The translations under genes were made by a program, and so were the position numbers. DNA of 64,000 bases from Pseudomonadota bacterium (GTDB lineage: Bacteria > Pseudomonadota > Gammaproteobacteria > Xanthomonadales > Xanthomonadaceae). Below are positions 29,523 through 39,909 of this stretch, one piece after another. Numbering within the stretch: the stretch's first letter is position 1; the number at the start of each line of letters is the position of its first letter. Where the stretch lies: contig JAKACT010000002.1 in the NCBI GenBank assembly GCA_021821195.1, forward strand, positions 310,001 through 374,000, written 5' to 3'. The notes beneath the pieces were generated by a model. The model had not been told where the DNA came from. It made no database searches and saw only the letters and a list, made by a program, of their open reading frames with translations.

Positions 29523-31624
29523 TCAGGCGGAGAGATGCTCGATCGCCGCCACGCTGCCCAGTCGGCTGGCCAGCCGCTGCAGCAGTGCCAGCCGGTTGGC
29601 GCGCACCGCCGGGTCGTCGGCGTTGACCATCACCGCATCGAAGAACGCGTCCACCGGCGCGCGCAGCGCCGCCAGCCGGGTCAGCACGCTGACGTAATCG
29701 CCCTGCGCCAGCGCGGGGCCGGTCTCGGCATAGGCGGCTTCCACCGCCTCGGCCAGCGCCAGCTCGGCGGGTTCGCGCAGCAGCGCCGCATCCTCCAGCG
29801 CCGGGATGTCGATGTCGGCCTTCTTCAGGATGTTGCCGATGCGCTTGTTGGCGGCGGCCAGCGCGGTGGCCTCGGGCAGCTGGGCGAAGGTGCCGATGGC
29901 GTCGAGGCGGCGGTCGAAGTCGTACAGCGAGGCATCCGCAATGCTTCGGATCTTGTTCGATACCGCTTCGAAATGCTGGGCCGGCACGCCCTTTTCGGAG
30001 TAGTAGCCGCGCAGGCGGTCGAGAACGAACTCGAAAAGGTCCGCGCCGAGGGTTTCGGTATTTCTGTCCGCGTGCGGCTGCACGCTTTCAGGCAAGAGGG
30101 CGATTGCCTCGTTGATCAGACCGCGCAGGTTGAGCGCAAACCCGCTCTCGATGTTCGTCCGCGCCAGCCCCAGCGCGTTGCGGCGCAGCGCGAACGGATC
30201 CTTGTTGCCGGTCGGCTTCAGGCCCGCGGCGAAACCGCCGGCCAGCGTGTCCAGCCGCTCGGCGATCGCCAGCACCTTGCCCAGCGTGGACGCGGCAATG
30301 TCGTCGGCGGCGAAGCGCGGACGGTAGGCCTCGTCGATGGCCAGCGCCACCGCGTCCTGCTCGCCCGCGCGCTGCGCGTAGTAGCGACCAGCGATGCCCT
30401 GCAGCTCCGGGAACTCGTTGACCATGCGGCTCTGCAGGTCGTTCTTGGCCAGCTCCGCGGCGCGCCGTGCCTGCGCCGGATCGGCGCCGACCTGCGCGGC
30501 AATCGTTTCCGCCAGCGCAGCGACGCGCGCCACTTTGTCGGCCACGCTGCCCAGCTTGGCCTGATAGGTGACGCTCGACAGCCCTTCGCCCATCGAGGCG
30601 AGGCCCTGCTTGAGGTCCTCGTCGAAGAAGAACTTCGCATCGCTGAAGCGCGGGCGGATCACCCGCTCGTAGCCCTTGCGGATTTCCGCGGGGTCTTTCG
30701 AGGTGATGTTGGCGATGCCGATGAAGTGCTCGGTCAGCCGGCCTTCCCCGTCCAGCACCGGGAAGAACTTCTGGTTGGCCTCCATGGTTTCCACCAGCGC
30801 TTCCTGCGGCACCGCCAGGAACGCGCGTTCGAAGGTGCAGGCCACCGCCACCGGCCACTCGTTGAGGCAGTTCACCTGGGCAAGATTGCCTGCGTCGATG
30901 CGGGCGCGGCCGCCGACCGCGCTGGCCGCGTGCTCCACTTCCGCCACGATGCGCGCGCGGCGCTGGTCGGGGTCGACCAGCACGCAGGCTTCGCGCAGGG
31001 CCTGCACGTAGTCCTGCGGCTGCGCGATGGCGATGTCGCCCGGCGCGTGGAAGCGGTGGCCGCGCGATTGCCGGCCGGCGCGGATGCCCAGCGCCTGCAC
31101 GCTGGCCACGGTGCTGCCCAACAGCACCACCAGCCAGTGCAACGGGCGCGCGAAGCCGTAGGCGTGGTCGCCCCAGCGCATCGGCTTGGGAATCGGCATC
31201 GCCGCCAGCGCCTCGTCCAGCACGTCCTGCAGCAGGTCCAGGGTCAAGGCGCCGGGCGTCACCGCGCGGTGCACGAAGCGTTCGCCCTTGCCGTCGGTGG
31301 TCTTCTGTAGCGCGGTCCACGCCACCCCCGCCTTGGCGGCAAACCCGTCCAGCGCGCGGGTCGGCTTGCCGTCGGCATCCAGCGCGATGTTGAGGTACGG
31401 CCCCAGCACTTCCGAGGCCTGCTCGGGCTGCTCGCTGGCCACGCCCGGCAGCAGCACGGCGATCCGGCGCGGCGAATACAGCGGCTTGGCATCGCCGCGG
31501 TCGATGGCCACGCCGCGCTTGTCCAGCGCGGCGATCACGCCGTCGAAGAACGCCTGCGCCAGCCCCGGCAGCGCCTTGACCGGCAGTTCCTCGGTGCCCA
31601 GTTCGATCAGCAGCGGTTGCATGT

Positions 31625-31628
<4 letters not shown>
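29523..31628 (-). CDS. glyS: glycyl-tRNA synthetase beta subunit
   Basis: 701 residues, close to E. coli GlyS (689). The N-terminus [16 protein letters not shown] and the internal motifs ([37 protein letters not shown]) are diagnostic. The beta subunit binds tRNA-Gly and carries the HD-like and anticodon-binding regions of the bacterial alpha2beta2 enzyme. The start ATG overlaps the glyQ stop (ATGA), ensuring equal production of the two subunits. The C-terminal helical region ends [21 protein letters not shown] as in homologues. Confidence 0.98.
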
Positions 31629-32548
<920 letters not shown>

Positions 32549-32630
32549 GTCGGGCTGGGAAGTGCGAGGTAGCGGATTAGTATAAGGGCGCCTGTTTTGC
32601 CGCCCGCCGCCACGCCGCCCGCCAACGCCG

Positions 32631-33344
32631 ATGACCACGCCCTTCCTGATCCTCGAAACCGGCCAGCCCACCCCGTCGATGCGCCGCCACGGCAGCTTCG
32701 CCCACTGGATCCGGGTGGCCGCCGGGCTGGGACGCGACGACGCGGTGGTGGTGGATGTCCAGCGCGGCGATGCATTACCCGGCCGCGAGGGTTTCGCCGG
32801 CGCAATAGTGACCGGCTCGGCGGCGATGGTCACCGAACGCCACGACTGGAGCGAACGCAGCGCCGGCTGGCTGCGCGAGGCCGCGCACGCCGGGCTGCCG
32901 CTGCTGGGCATCTGCTACGGCCACCAGCTGATCGCACACGCGCTGGGTGGCACCGTCGACGACAATCCCAACGGTCGCGAGATGGGCACCGTGCACATCG
33001 ACCTGCACCCGCAGGCGCAGGACGACCCGCTGTTCGCCGGCCTGCCGGCGCGCATCAAAGCCCAGGCCACCCACCTGCAGAGCGTGCTGCAGCCGCCGCC
33101 GGGCGCCACCGTGCTGGCGCGCAACGACCACGACGCCTGCCATGCCTTCCGCTGGGGCGATGCGGCCTGGGGCCTGCAGTTCCATCCCGAGTTCAGCGCC
33201 GGCCACATGCGCGGCTACATCCATGCCCGCGCCGATGCGCTGGCCCGCGAGGGCCGTTGCGGCAAGCGGCTGGCGCGCGAGGTCGGCGCGGCGCCGCATG
33301 CGCGCGAGGTCCTGCGCCGGTTCGTCCGCCGCGCGCGGCGCTGA
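32631..33344 (+). CDS. class I glutamine amidotransferase
   Basis: 237 residues with the triad of GATase1 domains: Cys95 in GICYGHQL, His185 and Glu187 in FHPEFS. Stand-alone proteins of this type (GuaA amidotransferase-like, YfeJ/PuuD-like) release ammonia from glutamine or hydrolyse gamma-glutamyl bonds; the exact substrate is unknown. It is divergent from glyQ and followed by a membrane protein gene 42 bases on. No synthetase domain or partner gene is visible. Confidence 0.88.
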   Translation: MTTPFLILETGQPTPSMRRHGSFAHWIRVAAGLGRDDAVVVDVQRGDALPGREGFAGAIVTGSAAMVTERHDWSERSAGWLREAAHAGLPLLGICYGHQLIAHALGGTVDDNPNGREMGTVHIDLHPQAQDDPLFAGLPARIKAQATHLQSVLQPPPGATVLARNDHDACHAFRWGDAAWGLQFHPEFSAGHMRGYIHARADALAREGRCGKRLAREVGAAPHAREVLRRFVRRARR

Positions 33345-33386
33345 CGCACGCTCCGGTATCCTGTGTGCCTCTTTCCGGGGCGCACC

Positions 33387-34322
33387 ATGGACATTCGTAG
33401 ATTGCCGGCCAGCCAGGGGCTGGTGTGGTTCCGCCAGGCCATCGACTTGGGCGCGAAAAACCCGCGCGCGGTGTTCGGGGCGGCGGCGCTGGCGATCATC
33501 GCGCTCTATGCGGCGGTGCTGGCGTTTGCGCTGCTGGTGGGCATGCTGCTGGCCGGGAGCAAGGCCGCGGGGCAGCCGCCGGGCATCGGCCTACTGATGG
33601 CGGTGGCACTGCCGCTGACGCTGGCGGTGATGCTGCTGGTGCCGGTGCTGCTGGGCGGGCTGATGCATGTGATCCGCGAGGCCGAGGCCGGGCGCGCGGT
33701 ACGCGCACGCGACGTGTTCGTGCCGCTGCGCAGCGGCCGCGGCCGCGGCCGCCAGCTGGCCTGGCTGGGGCTGGTGCAGGTGGCGCTGGCGGTGGTCGGC
33801 GGCGTGCTGATGGTGGCCGTGGCCGGCAGCGACTACTGGCGCGACTATCTTGAGGCGATGCAGGCGGCGATGCAGGGCGCCGCCCCGGCGGTGCCGCAGC
33901 CACAGAACGCGGGCCTGCTGTTCCTGGTGCAACTGGTCTTCAACTATTTCAGCTATGCGCTGATGTTGTTCGCGATCCCGCTGATGCTGTTCTCCGGCAA
34001 TGGCCTGGTCGAGGCGTTGCGCAATGCCTTGCGCGCCTCGGTCAGCAACATCGGCGCCAACCTGGTGGCCGGCGTGCTGTTCGTCGGCGCGCTGCTGCTG
34101 GCGGCAGTGGTGGTGGCGCTGCTGGCCAGCCTGCTGGCGGTGCTGGGCAGCGCCATCCATCCGGCGCTGGGCGCGCTGCTGACGATGCTGACCATGCTCG
34201 GTTTTGCCGGGGTGGTGCTGGTGCTGGTGGTGGGCGCGGCCTACCTTGCCTGGCGCGACACCTTCGGCGATGCCGGCATGCCGCCATCGGTCCCCATGCA
34301 GGTGCACGGCTTCGAAGCCTGA
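33387..34322 (+). CDS. multi-span membrane protein (BPSS1780-like)
   Basis: 311 residues starting MDIRRLPASQG with a short cytosolic lead and about six hydrophobic helices in pairs, separated by a basic loop (SGRGRGRQ). The opening and layout resemble the BPSS1780 family of uncharacterised proteobacterial membrane proteins; that assignment is from memory of the family pattern and moderate. No catalytic motif is seen. It follows the amidotransferase on the same strand and is convergent with tatC, a G+C-rich hairpin lying between the stops. Confidence 0.65.
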   Translation: MDIRRLPASQGLVWFRQAIDLGAKNPRAVFGAAALAIIALYAAVLAFALLVGMLLAGSKAAGQPPGIGLLMAVALPLTLAVMLLVPVLLGGLMHVIREAEAGRAVRARDVFVPLRSGRGRGRQLAWLGLVQVALAVVGGVLMVAVAGSDYWRDYLEAMQAAMQGAAPAVPQPQNAGLLFLVQLVFNYFSYALMLFAIPLMLFSGNGLVEALRNALRASVSNIGANLVAGVLFVGALLLAAVVVALLASLLAVLGSAIHPALGALLTMLTMLGFAGVVLVLVVGAAYLAWRDTFGDAGMPPSVPMQVHGFEA

Positions 34323-34340
34323 GCCCGCGTCCGCGCGGGC
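34323..34340. terminator. hairpin between convergent genes
   Basis: GCCCGCG-TCCG-CGCGGGC forms a 7-bp stem immediately after the membrane-protein stop and just before the tatC stop from the other side. There is no T run, so a bidirectional terminator is only likely from its position. Confidence 0.45.
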
Positions 34341-34347
34341 CTGACGC

Positions 34348-35091
34348 TTACGCAGGCTGGGACTCGCGCGGCGCGACCAGGCGCGCGGCGAGGATGCCGG
34401 CCTCGTACAGCAGGCACATCGGGATCGCCAGCATCAGCTGGCTGACCACGTCCGGTGGGGTCAGCACCGCGGCGACGATGAAGATCCCGACCACCGCATA
34501 GCCGCGGCCTTCGCGCAGCTGCGCCGGGGTTACCCAGCCCAGCAGCGACAGGATCACCAGCGCCACCGGCAGTTCGAAGGACAGGCCGAAGGCGAGGAAC
34601 ATCACCAGCACGAAATCGAGGTAGGCGCTGATATCGGTCATCATCGCCACGCCGTCCGGCGTCACCCGCGCCATGAAGCCGAACACCATCGGCAGCACCA
34701 GGAAATAGGCGAACGCGCAGCCGGCGTAGAACAGCAGCAGCGCCGAGCTCAGCAGCGGCAGCGCCAACCGCTTCTCGCGCCGGTACAGCCCCGGCGCCAC
34801 GAAGGCCCAGGCCTGGTAGAGCAGCCACGGCATCGCCACCACCAGTGCGGCGAAGAAGGCCAGCTTCATCGGCGCGAAGAACGGCGAGGCGACCTGGGTG
34901 GCGATCAGCTGGCCGCCCTTGGGCAGCTTGGCCAGCAGCGGCTGGGCCAGGTAGCCGTACAGGGTGTTGGCGAACGGCAGCAGGCAGGCCAGCGCCACGC
35001 CCAGGCCGGCCACGCCGCGCAGCAGGCGCGTGCGCAGTTCCAGCAGGTGGGCGATCAGCGGGCGTTCGCTGTCGTGGTGCTCAACCGTCAC
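34348..35091 (-). CDS. tatC: Sec-independent protein translocase, TatC
   Basis: 247 residues with six membrane helices. TatC is the receptor for twin-arginine signal peptides of folded exported proteins. Conserved features include the N-terminal LIAHLLELRTRLLR, the periplasmic loop FFAPMKLAFF and FELPVALVILSLLGWV. The start is a GTG at 35091 that overlaps the tatB end by 11 bases (frame V-TVEHHD); no ATG lies close enough to the conserved start. Last gene of a tatA-tatB-tatC operon. Confidence 0.96.
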   Translation of the reverse strand: MTVEHHDSERPLIAHLLELRTRLLRGVAGLGVALACLLPFANTLYGYLAQPLLAKLPKGGQLIATQVASPFFAPMKLAFFAALVVAMPWLLYQAWAFVAPGLYRREKRLALPLLSSALLLFYAGCAFAYFLVLPMVFGFMARVTPDGVAMMTDISAYLDFVLVMFLAFGLSFELPVALVILSLLGWVTPAQLREGRGYAVVGIFIVAAVLTPPDVVSQLMLAIPMCLLYEAGILAARLVAPRESQPA

Positions 35092-35398
35092 GGCGTTCCC
35101 CGTCGCTGGTGGCCGGCGGGTCCAGTGCGCGCGGCGCGTCCGCCTGCACCTGCGCGGTGGCCTCGCGCAGCCGCGCCTCGGCGTCGCGCAGCGCCTGCTG
35201 GCTTTCGCGCAGGCTGCGCTGCAGTTCCTCGCTGGCCAGCTCCTGCTCCAGCTCGCTGCGCACCGCGTGCCACTGCGCGCGCGCCTTGCGTACCCACAGG
35301 CCGGCGAAGCGCGCCGCCTTCGGCAGCCGCTCCGGACCAAGTACGACCAGCGCCACCAGGGCGACGACCAGCATCTCGCCGAGGGAGAAATCGAACAT
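35081..35398 (-). CDS. tatB: Sec-independent protein translocase, TatB
   Basis: 105 residues. One N-terminal membrane helix (MFDFSLGEMLVVALVALVVLG), the hinge GPERLPKAAR, then a long amphipathic helix and a disordered Pro/Asp tail. The Glu at position 8 and the GPERLP hinge are TatB traits. TatB pairs with TatC to bind substrates. It starts 18 bases after tatA and overlaps tatC. Confidence 0.96.
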   Translation of the reverse strand: MFDFSLGEMLVVALVALVVLGPERLPKAARFAGLWVRKARAQWHAVRSELEQELASEELQRSLRESQQALRDAEARLREATAQVQADAPRALDPPATSDGERRDG

Positions 35399-35416
35399 GG
35401 AAGCCGCCTGGCGGCG

Positions 35417-35641
35417 TCAGCGTGCCGCGTCGTCGCGTTCGCGCTGCTCGGCGGACGACGGCGCCTTGTCCTCGCCGATCCGCGCGGCCGGCTTGTCGTC
35501 CTCGTCGCCGTGCATGCCCTTCTTGAACTCGTTGACCGCCTTGCCGAGATCGCGCGCACCGGAGGTCAGCCGCTTGGTGCCGAACACCAGCAGCACGACG
35601 ACCAGTACGATCAGCCAATGCCAGATGCTGAAGCCGCCCAT
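35417..35641 (-). CDS. tatA: Sec-independent protein translocase, TatA
   Basis: 74 residues. A short N-terminus ([12 protein letters not shown]), one membrane helix, the FGTKRL hinge (FG motif) and an amphipathic helix ([17 protein letters not shown]) mark TatA, which oligomerises to form the transport pore. The ATG at 35641 is followed by the conserved start; the frame extends upstream through the SYLF gene region without meaning. First gene of tatABC. Confidence 0.96.
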   Translation of the reverse strand: MGGFSIWHWLIVLVVVLLVFGTKRLTSGARDLGKAVNEFKKGMHGDEDDKPAARIGEDKAPSSAEQRERDDAAR

Positions 35642-35681
35642 GGATGCACCGTGGTTATAGGGGAAGACCGCCGATTCTAGC

Positions 35682-36500
35682 TTACGGCTTGGTGGCCGGC
35701 GGCAGCGGGGTGGTGGTGGCCGGGTTGCCGGCATCCAGCGGTTGCACCGAAGCGGCGGCCGGGGTGGGTTCGGCCGGTGCGGCGGGCGCGGCGGCACCCC
35801 GGCGCGCGTAGCGGGCGGCGGCGGTGGCTTCCTCCAGCGCATCGCGGAAGGCGACGATGGCGGCCGACGGCGCCTGCGGCGCGCGGCCCTCGAAGATCAT
35901 CCGCGGGGTCACGCCGCTGCCGTAGGCGGTGCGGTTGGCGCCGTTGTCGATCGACAGCACCGCGCCGTCCAGCGCCACGCCGGCGAACAGCCCGCGCGCG
36001 CGCGACCACGACCAGATCTCGGCCTTCAGCGCGCCATCGGTGGCGGCGGCGGCATTGCGGCCGACCGGGCCGGCGGCCACGCCGGCATCGGCGCCGAGGG
36101 TGATCTTGCCGTTGACCAGGTTGTCCAGCCCGCGCTCGCTGCGGAACACCAAGATCACGTCGGCCGACTGCACGCCGGCCTGCAGGCCGAAACTGGCGCC
36201 GGCCAGCTTCACGAACACCGGGTTGGACCAGCTGCCGTCCGGGGTCTTGGTCGCCATCAGGCCGAGGCCGCGGCGGCCGCCGATCATGAAGCCGGCCTTG
36301 ATGGTGTCGGGGACGACGACGATCGCCTTGGCATCTTCCAGCAGGCGGTCCGGGATCGACGCCTCGGGGATGGACTGGATCTGCCGCACCACCCGCACTG
36401 CGTCGTCGGCGCGCACGTCCTCGCGCGAACCCGCGACGACGGCACCGGCAGCCAGCAGCACGGCAAGGGCAAGGGTCAGGCGTCGCGGCGTCGCAGTCAT
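35682..36500 (-). CDS. SYLF-domain (Ysc84-type) lipid-binding protein
   Basis: 272 residues. A signal peptide ([18 protein letters not shown]) precedes a single SYLF/DUF500 domain with the family blocks [48 protein letters not shown] and a lipid-binding core around [17 protein letters not shown]. The C-terminus is a Pro/Ala-rich tail. SYLF proteins bind phosphoinositides in eukaryotes; bacterial roles are unclear. Three 9-bp repeats abut its start codon and partly make up its ribosome-binding region (GGAG). It lies 40 bases before tatA on the same strand. Confidence 0.85.
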   Translation of the reverse strand: MTATPRRLTLALAVLLAAGAVVAGSREDVRADDAVRVVRQIQSIPEASIPDRLLEDAKAIVVVPDTIKAGFMIGGRRGLGLMATKTPDGSWSNPVFVKLAGASFGLQAGVQSADVILVFRSERGLDNLVNGKITLGADAGVAAGPVGRNAAAATDGALKAEIWSWSRARGLFAGVALDGAVLSIDNGANRTAYGSGVTPRMIFEGRAPQAPSAAIVAFRDALEEATAAARYARRGAAAPAAPAEPTPAAASVQPLDAGNPATTTPLPPATKP

Positions 36501-36527
36501 CGTGGTCTCCGTGGTCTGCGTGGTCTG
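36501..36527. repeat. three 9-bp direct repeats (CGTGGTCTC/G) at a start codon
   Basis: Units CGTGGTCTC, CGTGGTCTG, CGTGGTCTG run directly upstream of the SYLF gene ATG. Copy-number change would shift the GGAG ribosome-binding sequence or, because each unit is three codons, lengthen an N-terminal extension in frame. Confidence 0.6.
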
Positions 36528-36623
36528 TGTGGAAAACGCGGGGAAGCCGCATCGTGGCGCGGCGGCCATGAATCGATATTAAGTCAGCGCATGGCACGCG
36601 GGTGCCCATGCGATCCTATGCCC

Positions 36624-37592
36624 ATGTCGACGCCCCATGATTCCGCCCCCGGTCTGGTACTGGTCAATCTCGGCACCCCCGCCGCGCCCACCGCGCCGGC
36701 GGTGCGCCGCTACCTGGCGCAGTTCCTGCACGACCACCGCGTGGTCCAGCTGACCCGCTGGCTGTGGTGCCCGCTGCTGCACTTTGTCATCCTGCCGCTG
36801 CGCAGTCCGAAGGTGGCGCACAAGTACGCGCAGATCTGGATGGAAGGCGGGTCGCCGCTGGCGGTGCATACCGCGGCGCTGGCCGAGGCGGTGGCCGCGC
36901 GCCTGCCGGGCTGGCGGGTGGCGCATGCGATGCGCTACGGCGAGCCGTCGGTGGCCTCGGTATTCGATGGGCTGCGCGCCGCCGGCGTGCGCCGGGTGCG
37001 GGTGCTGCCGCTGTACCCACAGTACTCCACCACCACCACCGCCAGCGTGGCCGATGCGGTGGCCGCGGCCGCGGCCGGCCTGCAGGTCGAACTGCTGCAC
37101 GACTACCACACCGATGCCGGCTGGGCCGCGGCGGTGGCCGATTCGATCCGCGCGCACTGGGCCGTGCACGGCCGCGGCGAGCGCTTGCTGCTGTCCTTCC
37201 ACGGCATCCCGCGCCGGTTGGTGGATGGAGGCGATCCCTACGCCGACCAGTGCGAGGCCAGCGCCCGCGCGATCGCGGCGGCGCTCGGCGTTTCGCGCGA
37301 CGAACTGCTGCTGACCTTCCAGTCGCGCTTCGGCCGCGAGCGCTGGCTGGAGCCCTACACCCAGCCGACGCTGGAAGCGTTGGCGCGCGAGGGCGTGCGC
37401 CGCGTCGACGTGGCCTGCCCCGGCTTTGCAGTGGACTGCCTGGAAACGCTGGAAGAGATCTCGGTGGAGAACGACGCCGCTTTCCGCGCCGCCGGCGGCG
37501 AGTCGCTGCGCTACATCCCGTGCCTGAACGCGGGTGGCGCGCATGCCGACGCGCTGGCCGCATTGGCGCGCGGCGACGCGGGCTGGGCCTGA
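36624..37592 (+). CDS. hemH: ferrochelatase
   Basis: 322 residues. HemH inserts ferrous iron into protoporphyrin IX to make heme. The active-site His193 (LSFHGIPRR), the substrate loop VLPLYPQYSTTTT and the acidic CPGFAVDCLETLEEI segment are present. Length matches bacterial enzymes (~320). Two near-identical starts exist (36618 and 36624); the second is chosen because it begins MSTPHDS before the conserved GLVLVNLGTP. Its stop overlaps the next gene (TGATG). Confidence 0.97.
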   Translation: MSTPHDSAPGLVLVNLGTPAAPTAPAVRRYLAQFLHDHRVVQLTRWLWCPLLHFVILPLRSPKVAHKYAQIWMEGGSPLAVHTAALAEAVAARLPGWRVAHAMRYGEPSVASVFDGLRAAGVRRVRVLPLYPQYSTTTTASVADAVAAAAAGLQVELLHDYHTDAGWAAAVADSIRAHWAVHGRGERLLLSFHGIPRRLVDGGDPYADQCEASARAIAAALGVSRDELLLTFQSRFGRERWLEPYTQPTLEALAREGVRRVDVACPGFAVDCLETLEEISVENDAAFRAAGGESLRYIPCLNAGGAHADALAALARGDAGWA

Positions 37593-38449
37593 TGCACGAG
37601 GCCGGTTTCCACGTCGCGCTGGGCCGGCTGGCCGCGCTGCGCAACGACGGCCGCGGCCCGCGCGTGCTGGCCCTGCACGGCTGGCTGGACAACGCCGCCA
37701 GCTTCCTGCCGATGGCACCGTACCTGCGCGGGTTCGACCTGGTCGCGCTGGACCTGCCCGGCCATGGCCGCAGCGCGCATCTGGCGCCGGGCGCGGAGTA
37801 TTCCTTCAGCGTCGCCATCGGCGCGGTGCTGGATGCCGCCGACGCACTGGGCTGGGACCGCTTCCACCTGCTCGGGCATTCGATGGGCGCCGGCATCGCC
37901 AGCATGGTCGCGGCCGCCTGCCCGGAGCGCATCGAGCGGCTGGCAGTGATCGAGATGCTGGGCGCGCTGGCGGAGGTGCCGGAGCACACCGCGTCACGGA
38001 TGCGCGAAGCGGTGGCCGCGCAGCGGCTGGTGGCGGGCAAGCGCCTGCGCGTGTTCCCGGATATCGACACTGCCGTGCGCGCGCGCCTGCACGCCGGCCG
38101 GGTGCCCGGCAGCGGCCTGGACGAGGCGCTGCTGCGCCTGCTGGTCGAGCGCGGCGTGACCCCGGTGGCCGGTGGCTATGCCTGGAGCAGCGACCAGCGC
38201 TTGACCCTGCCCAGCCTCAGCCGCCTGACCGAGGCGCAGATCGACGACATGCTGGCCGCGATCGGCTGCCCGACCCTGGCCGTGTTCGCCGAGCCGGCCC
38301 AGCCCTATTTCCCCGATGCGCAGCGCCGCCGCCGGGTGGAACTGCTGCCGCACGGGCGCCTGCTGGCGATGTCGGGTGGCCACCACCTGCACATGCAGCA
38401 GCCGGAAACGGTGGCCGCGGCGGTGCGGGAGTTCCTGGGACGGCCGTAG
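37592..38449 (+). CDS. alpha/beta hydrolase
   Basis: 285 residues, alpha/beta-hydrolase fold with oxyanion motif ALHGWLDNAASF, nucleophile Ser97 in GHSMGAG, the general acid region AVFAEPAQP and a C-terminal His in MSGGHHLHMQQ. The YDDL-free, lid-containing arrangement is like many MhpC/haloperoxidase-type proteins; substrate unknown. The start overlaps the hemH stop (TGATG), so the two are co-translated, a frequent pairing in this family of bacteria without a proven biochemical link. Confidence 0.88.
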   Translation: MHEAGFHVALGRLAALRNDGRGPRVLALHGWLDNAASFLPMAPYLRGFDLVALDLPGHGRSAHLAPGAEYSFSVAIGAVLDAADALGWDRFHLLGHSMGAGIASMVAAACPERIERLAVIEMLGALAEVPEHTASRMREAVAAQRLVAGKRLRVFPDIDTAVRARLHAGRVPGSGLDEALLRLLVERGVTPVAGGYAWSSDQRLTLPSLSRLTEAQIDDMLAAIGCPTLAVFAEPAQPYFPDAQRRRRVELLPHGRLLAMSGGHHLHMQQPETVAAAVREFLGRP

Positions 38450-38468
38450 GCGGGGCATCGGCCCCGCC
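38449..38468. terminator. hairpin between convergent genes
   Basis: GGCGGGG-CATCGG-CCCCGCC forms a perfect 7-bp stem at the end of the hydrolase gene, facing the convergent lipoprotein gene. No T run; bidirectional termination is inferred from position. Confidence 0.45.
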
Positions 38469-38512
38469 ACGTGCCGCGCGCGCGCTGGAGCCGTTTTGCC
38501 GTGCGCGCCGGG

Positions 38513-39028
38513 TTATTCGCTGGTGCCAGCGCGGATGGCGAGCTGGGTGCCGCCTTCCTCCGCCTTCATCAGCTGGTAGAACACCTGCCGCTTGTCCTTG
38601 CTGTAGGCCAGGCTGCTGCCGTCGCCGGTCTGCATCTCCATCTCGCGCTTCCAGCCGCCGTCCTGCATCGCCTTGTCGGTGGCGGCATGCACGGCGGCCA
38701 TGTCGGCCGCGGTGGACAGGTTGACCATCTGCGCGCCGCCCATTTCCATCGCGCTCATCACCTTGTGTCCGTCCGGCAGGTAGATGTCGGCGGCGAAGCC
38801 CGCCGGCAGCGGCACGCTGCCGCCGTCCTCGGCGGTGGCCACTTTCAGGTCGCCCTGTTCGGTCTTGATGGTGACGGCGTTGCCGTCCTTGTCCACCTTC
38901 ATGCCGGTGGCTTTTTCCATCGCGGCTTCGACCGCGGCGTCCTGGGCCTTCTTGCAGGCGGGCAGTGCCACGATCGCGGCGATCAGGGCGAGGGCCAGCA
39001 GGCGGCGATGGGTCTGGATCATGGACAT
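38513..39028 (-). CDS. small lipoprotein of unknown function
   Basis: 171 residues. The signal peptide ends in a lipobox (ALPAC), followed by a Lys/Glu-rich segment and a soluble region without recognised domain: repeated Met-rich patches (MSAMEMGGAQM, MEMQTGDG). Two ATG codons (MSM) are two codons apart and either may be used. It is convergent with the hydrolase gene and precedes a metallopeptidase gene in the opposite orientation of hemH. No function proposed. Confidence 0.7.
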   Translation of the reverse strand: MSMIQTHRRLLALALIAAIVALPACKKAQDAAVEAAMEKATGMKVDKDGNAVTIKTEQGDLKVATAEDGGSVPLPAGFAADIYLPDGHKVMSAMEMGGAQMVNLSTAADMAAVHAATDKAMQDGGWKREMEMQTGDGSSLAYSKDKRQVFYQLMKAEEGGTQLAIRAGTSE

Positions 39029-39074
39029 GGGTTCCCCGGGGTTGTCGTCACCGGAGGATACGTGAATCGCCGCC

Positions 39075-39869
39075 TCAGCCGGCCAGCAGCTGGCGCAGCC
39101 TGCCCTTCAGCGCACGGCCTTCGACGCGCAGTAAATCGCGCTGGTCGCGCCACGCCGGGAACCGCGCCTCCACCTCGCCCCAGAAGCGCGGCGAGTGGTC
39201 GGCATGCAGCAGGTGGCAGAGCTCATGCACCAGCACGTATTCGAACGCCGGCGGCGGTGCCAGCAGTAGGGCCAGGTCCAGCGCCAGCGTCCCGTCCGGG
39301 GCCAGCGAACCCCACAGCGACGAGGTGCGCTTGAACACGATGCGGCGCGGCGTGCGCGGCATGTCGGGCAGGTACTTCGGCAGCCAGCGCCCGGTGTCGG
39401 CGCGTCCCTGCGCTTCGTAGAAATCCTTCAGCGCGCGACGCAGCGCGGCGTCGCCGGCATTGGCCGGGGCGGTGAAGCACAGGCCGTCGTCGCCGCGCTC
39501 CAGCCGGGTGGCGCGCCCGCCCTGCCAGCGCAGCGGCAGTTCGAGACCGCGCAGCGGCAGGGTGGCGGTGCCGTCGCGCACCAGCCCGCTGCCCGCGGCA
39601 TCGGCCTGCCGATCCAGCTGCGCGGCCAGCCAGCCGCGGTGCTCGTGCAGGAAGCGCTCGCCCTCGGCCCGGCTGGCGCGCAGCGGCAGGGTCAGCCGTG
39701 CGCCGCGCTCGTCGACGCTCAGCTTGATCCGCTTCGCGCGCGGGTCGTGCACGCGCAGCAGTTCGATGCTGCGCTGCGCGTCGAGCTGGAAACTGACCTG
39801 CTCGCGCCGCGGTGCACGGGTCGTCGGCGCGGTGCGCAGGGTGGGCAGCAGGCGGAACAGGGAACGCAT
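39075..39869 (-). CDS. YgjP/SprT-type zinc metallopeptidase (DUF45)
   Basis: 264 residues. The zinc motif HELCH (His215, His219) with the third ligand His225 in HADHSPRFW is characteristic of the YgjP-like DUF45 family, whose members have a C-terminal catalytic half and a basic N-terminal half. SSLWGSLAPDGTLALDLALL lies just before the active site as usual. Substrates of this family are unknown. Forty bases separate it from rdgC. Confidence 0.9.
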   Translation of the reverse strand: MRSLFRLLPTLRTAPTTRAPRREQVSFQLDAQRSIELLRVHDPRAKRIKLSVDERGARLTLPLRASRAEGERFLHEHRGWLAAQLDRQADAAGSGLVRDGTATLPLRGLELPLRWQGGRATRLERGDDGLCFTAPANAGDAALRRALKDFYEAQGRADTGRWLPKYLPDMPRTPRRIVFKRTSSLWGSLAPDGTLALDLALLLAPPPAFEYVLVHELCHLLHADHSPRFWGEVEARFPAWRDQRDLLRVEGRALKGRLRQLLAG

Positions 39870-39909
39870 GGCGCCAGTGTAGAACGCCGGCCGCGGCGAA
39901 ACCGCGGCG

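Noticed and set aside
25518-29697. Very long plus-strand open frames opposite tamB and tamA
   Set aside because: Repetitive Gln/Arg/Ala/His translations without domains; artefacts of high third-position G+C in the true minus-strand genes.
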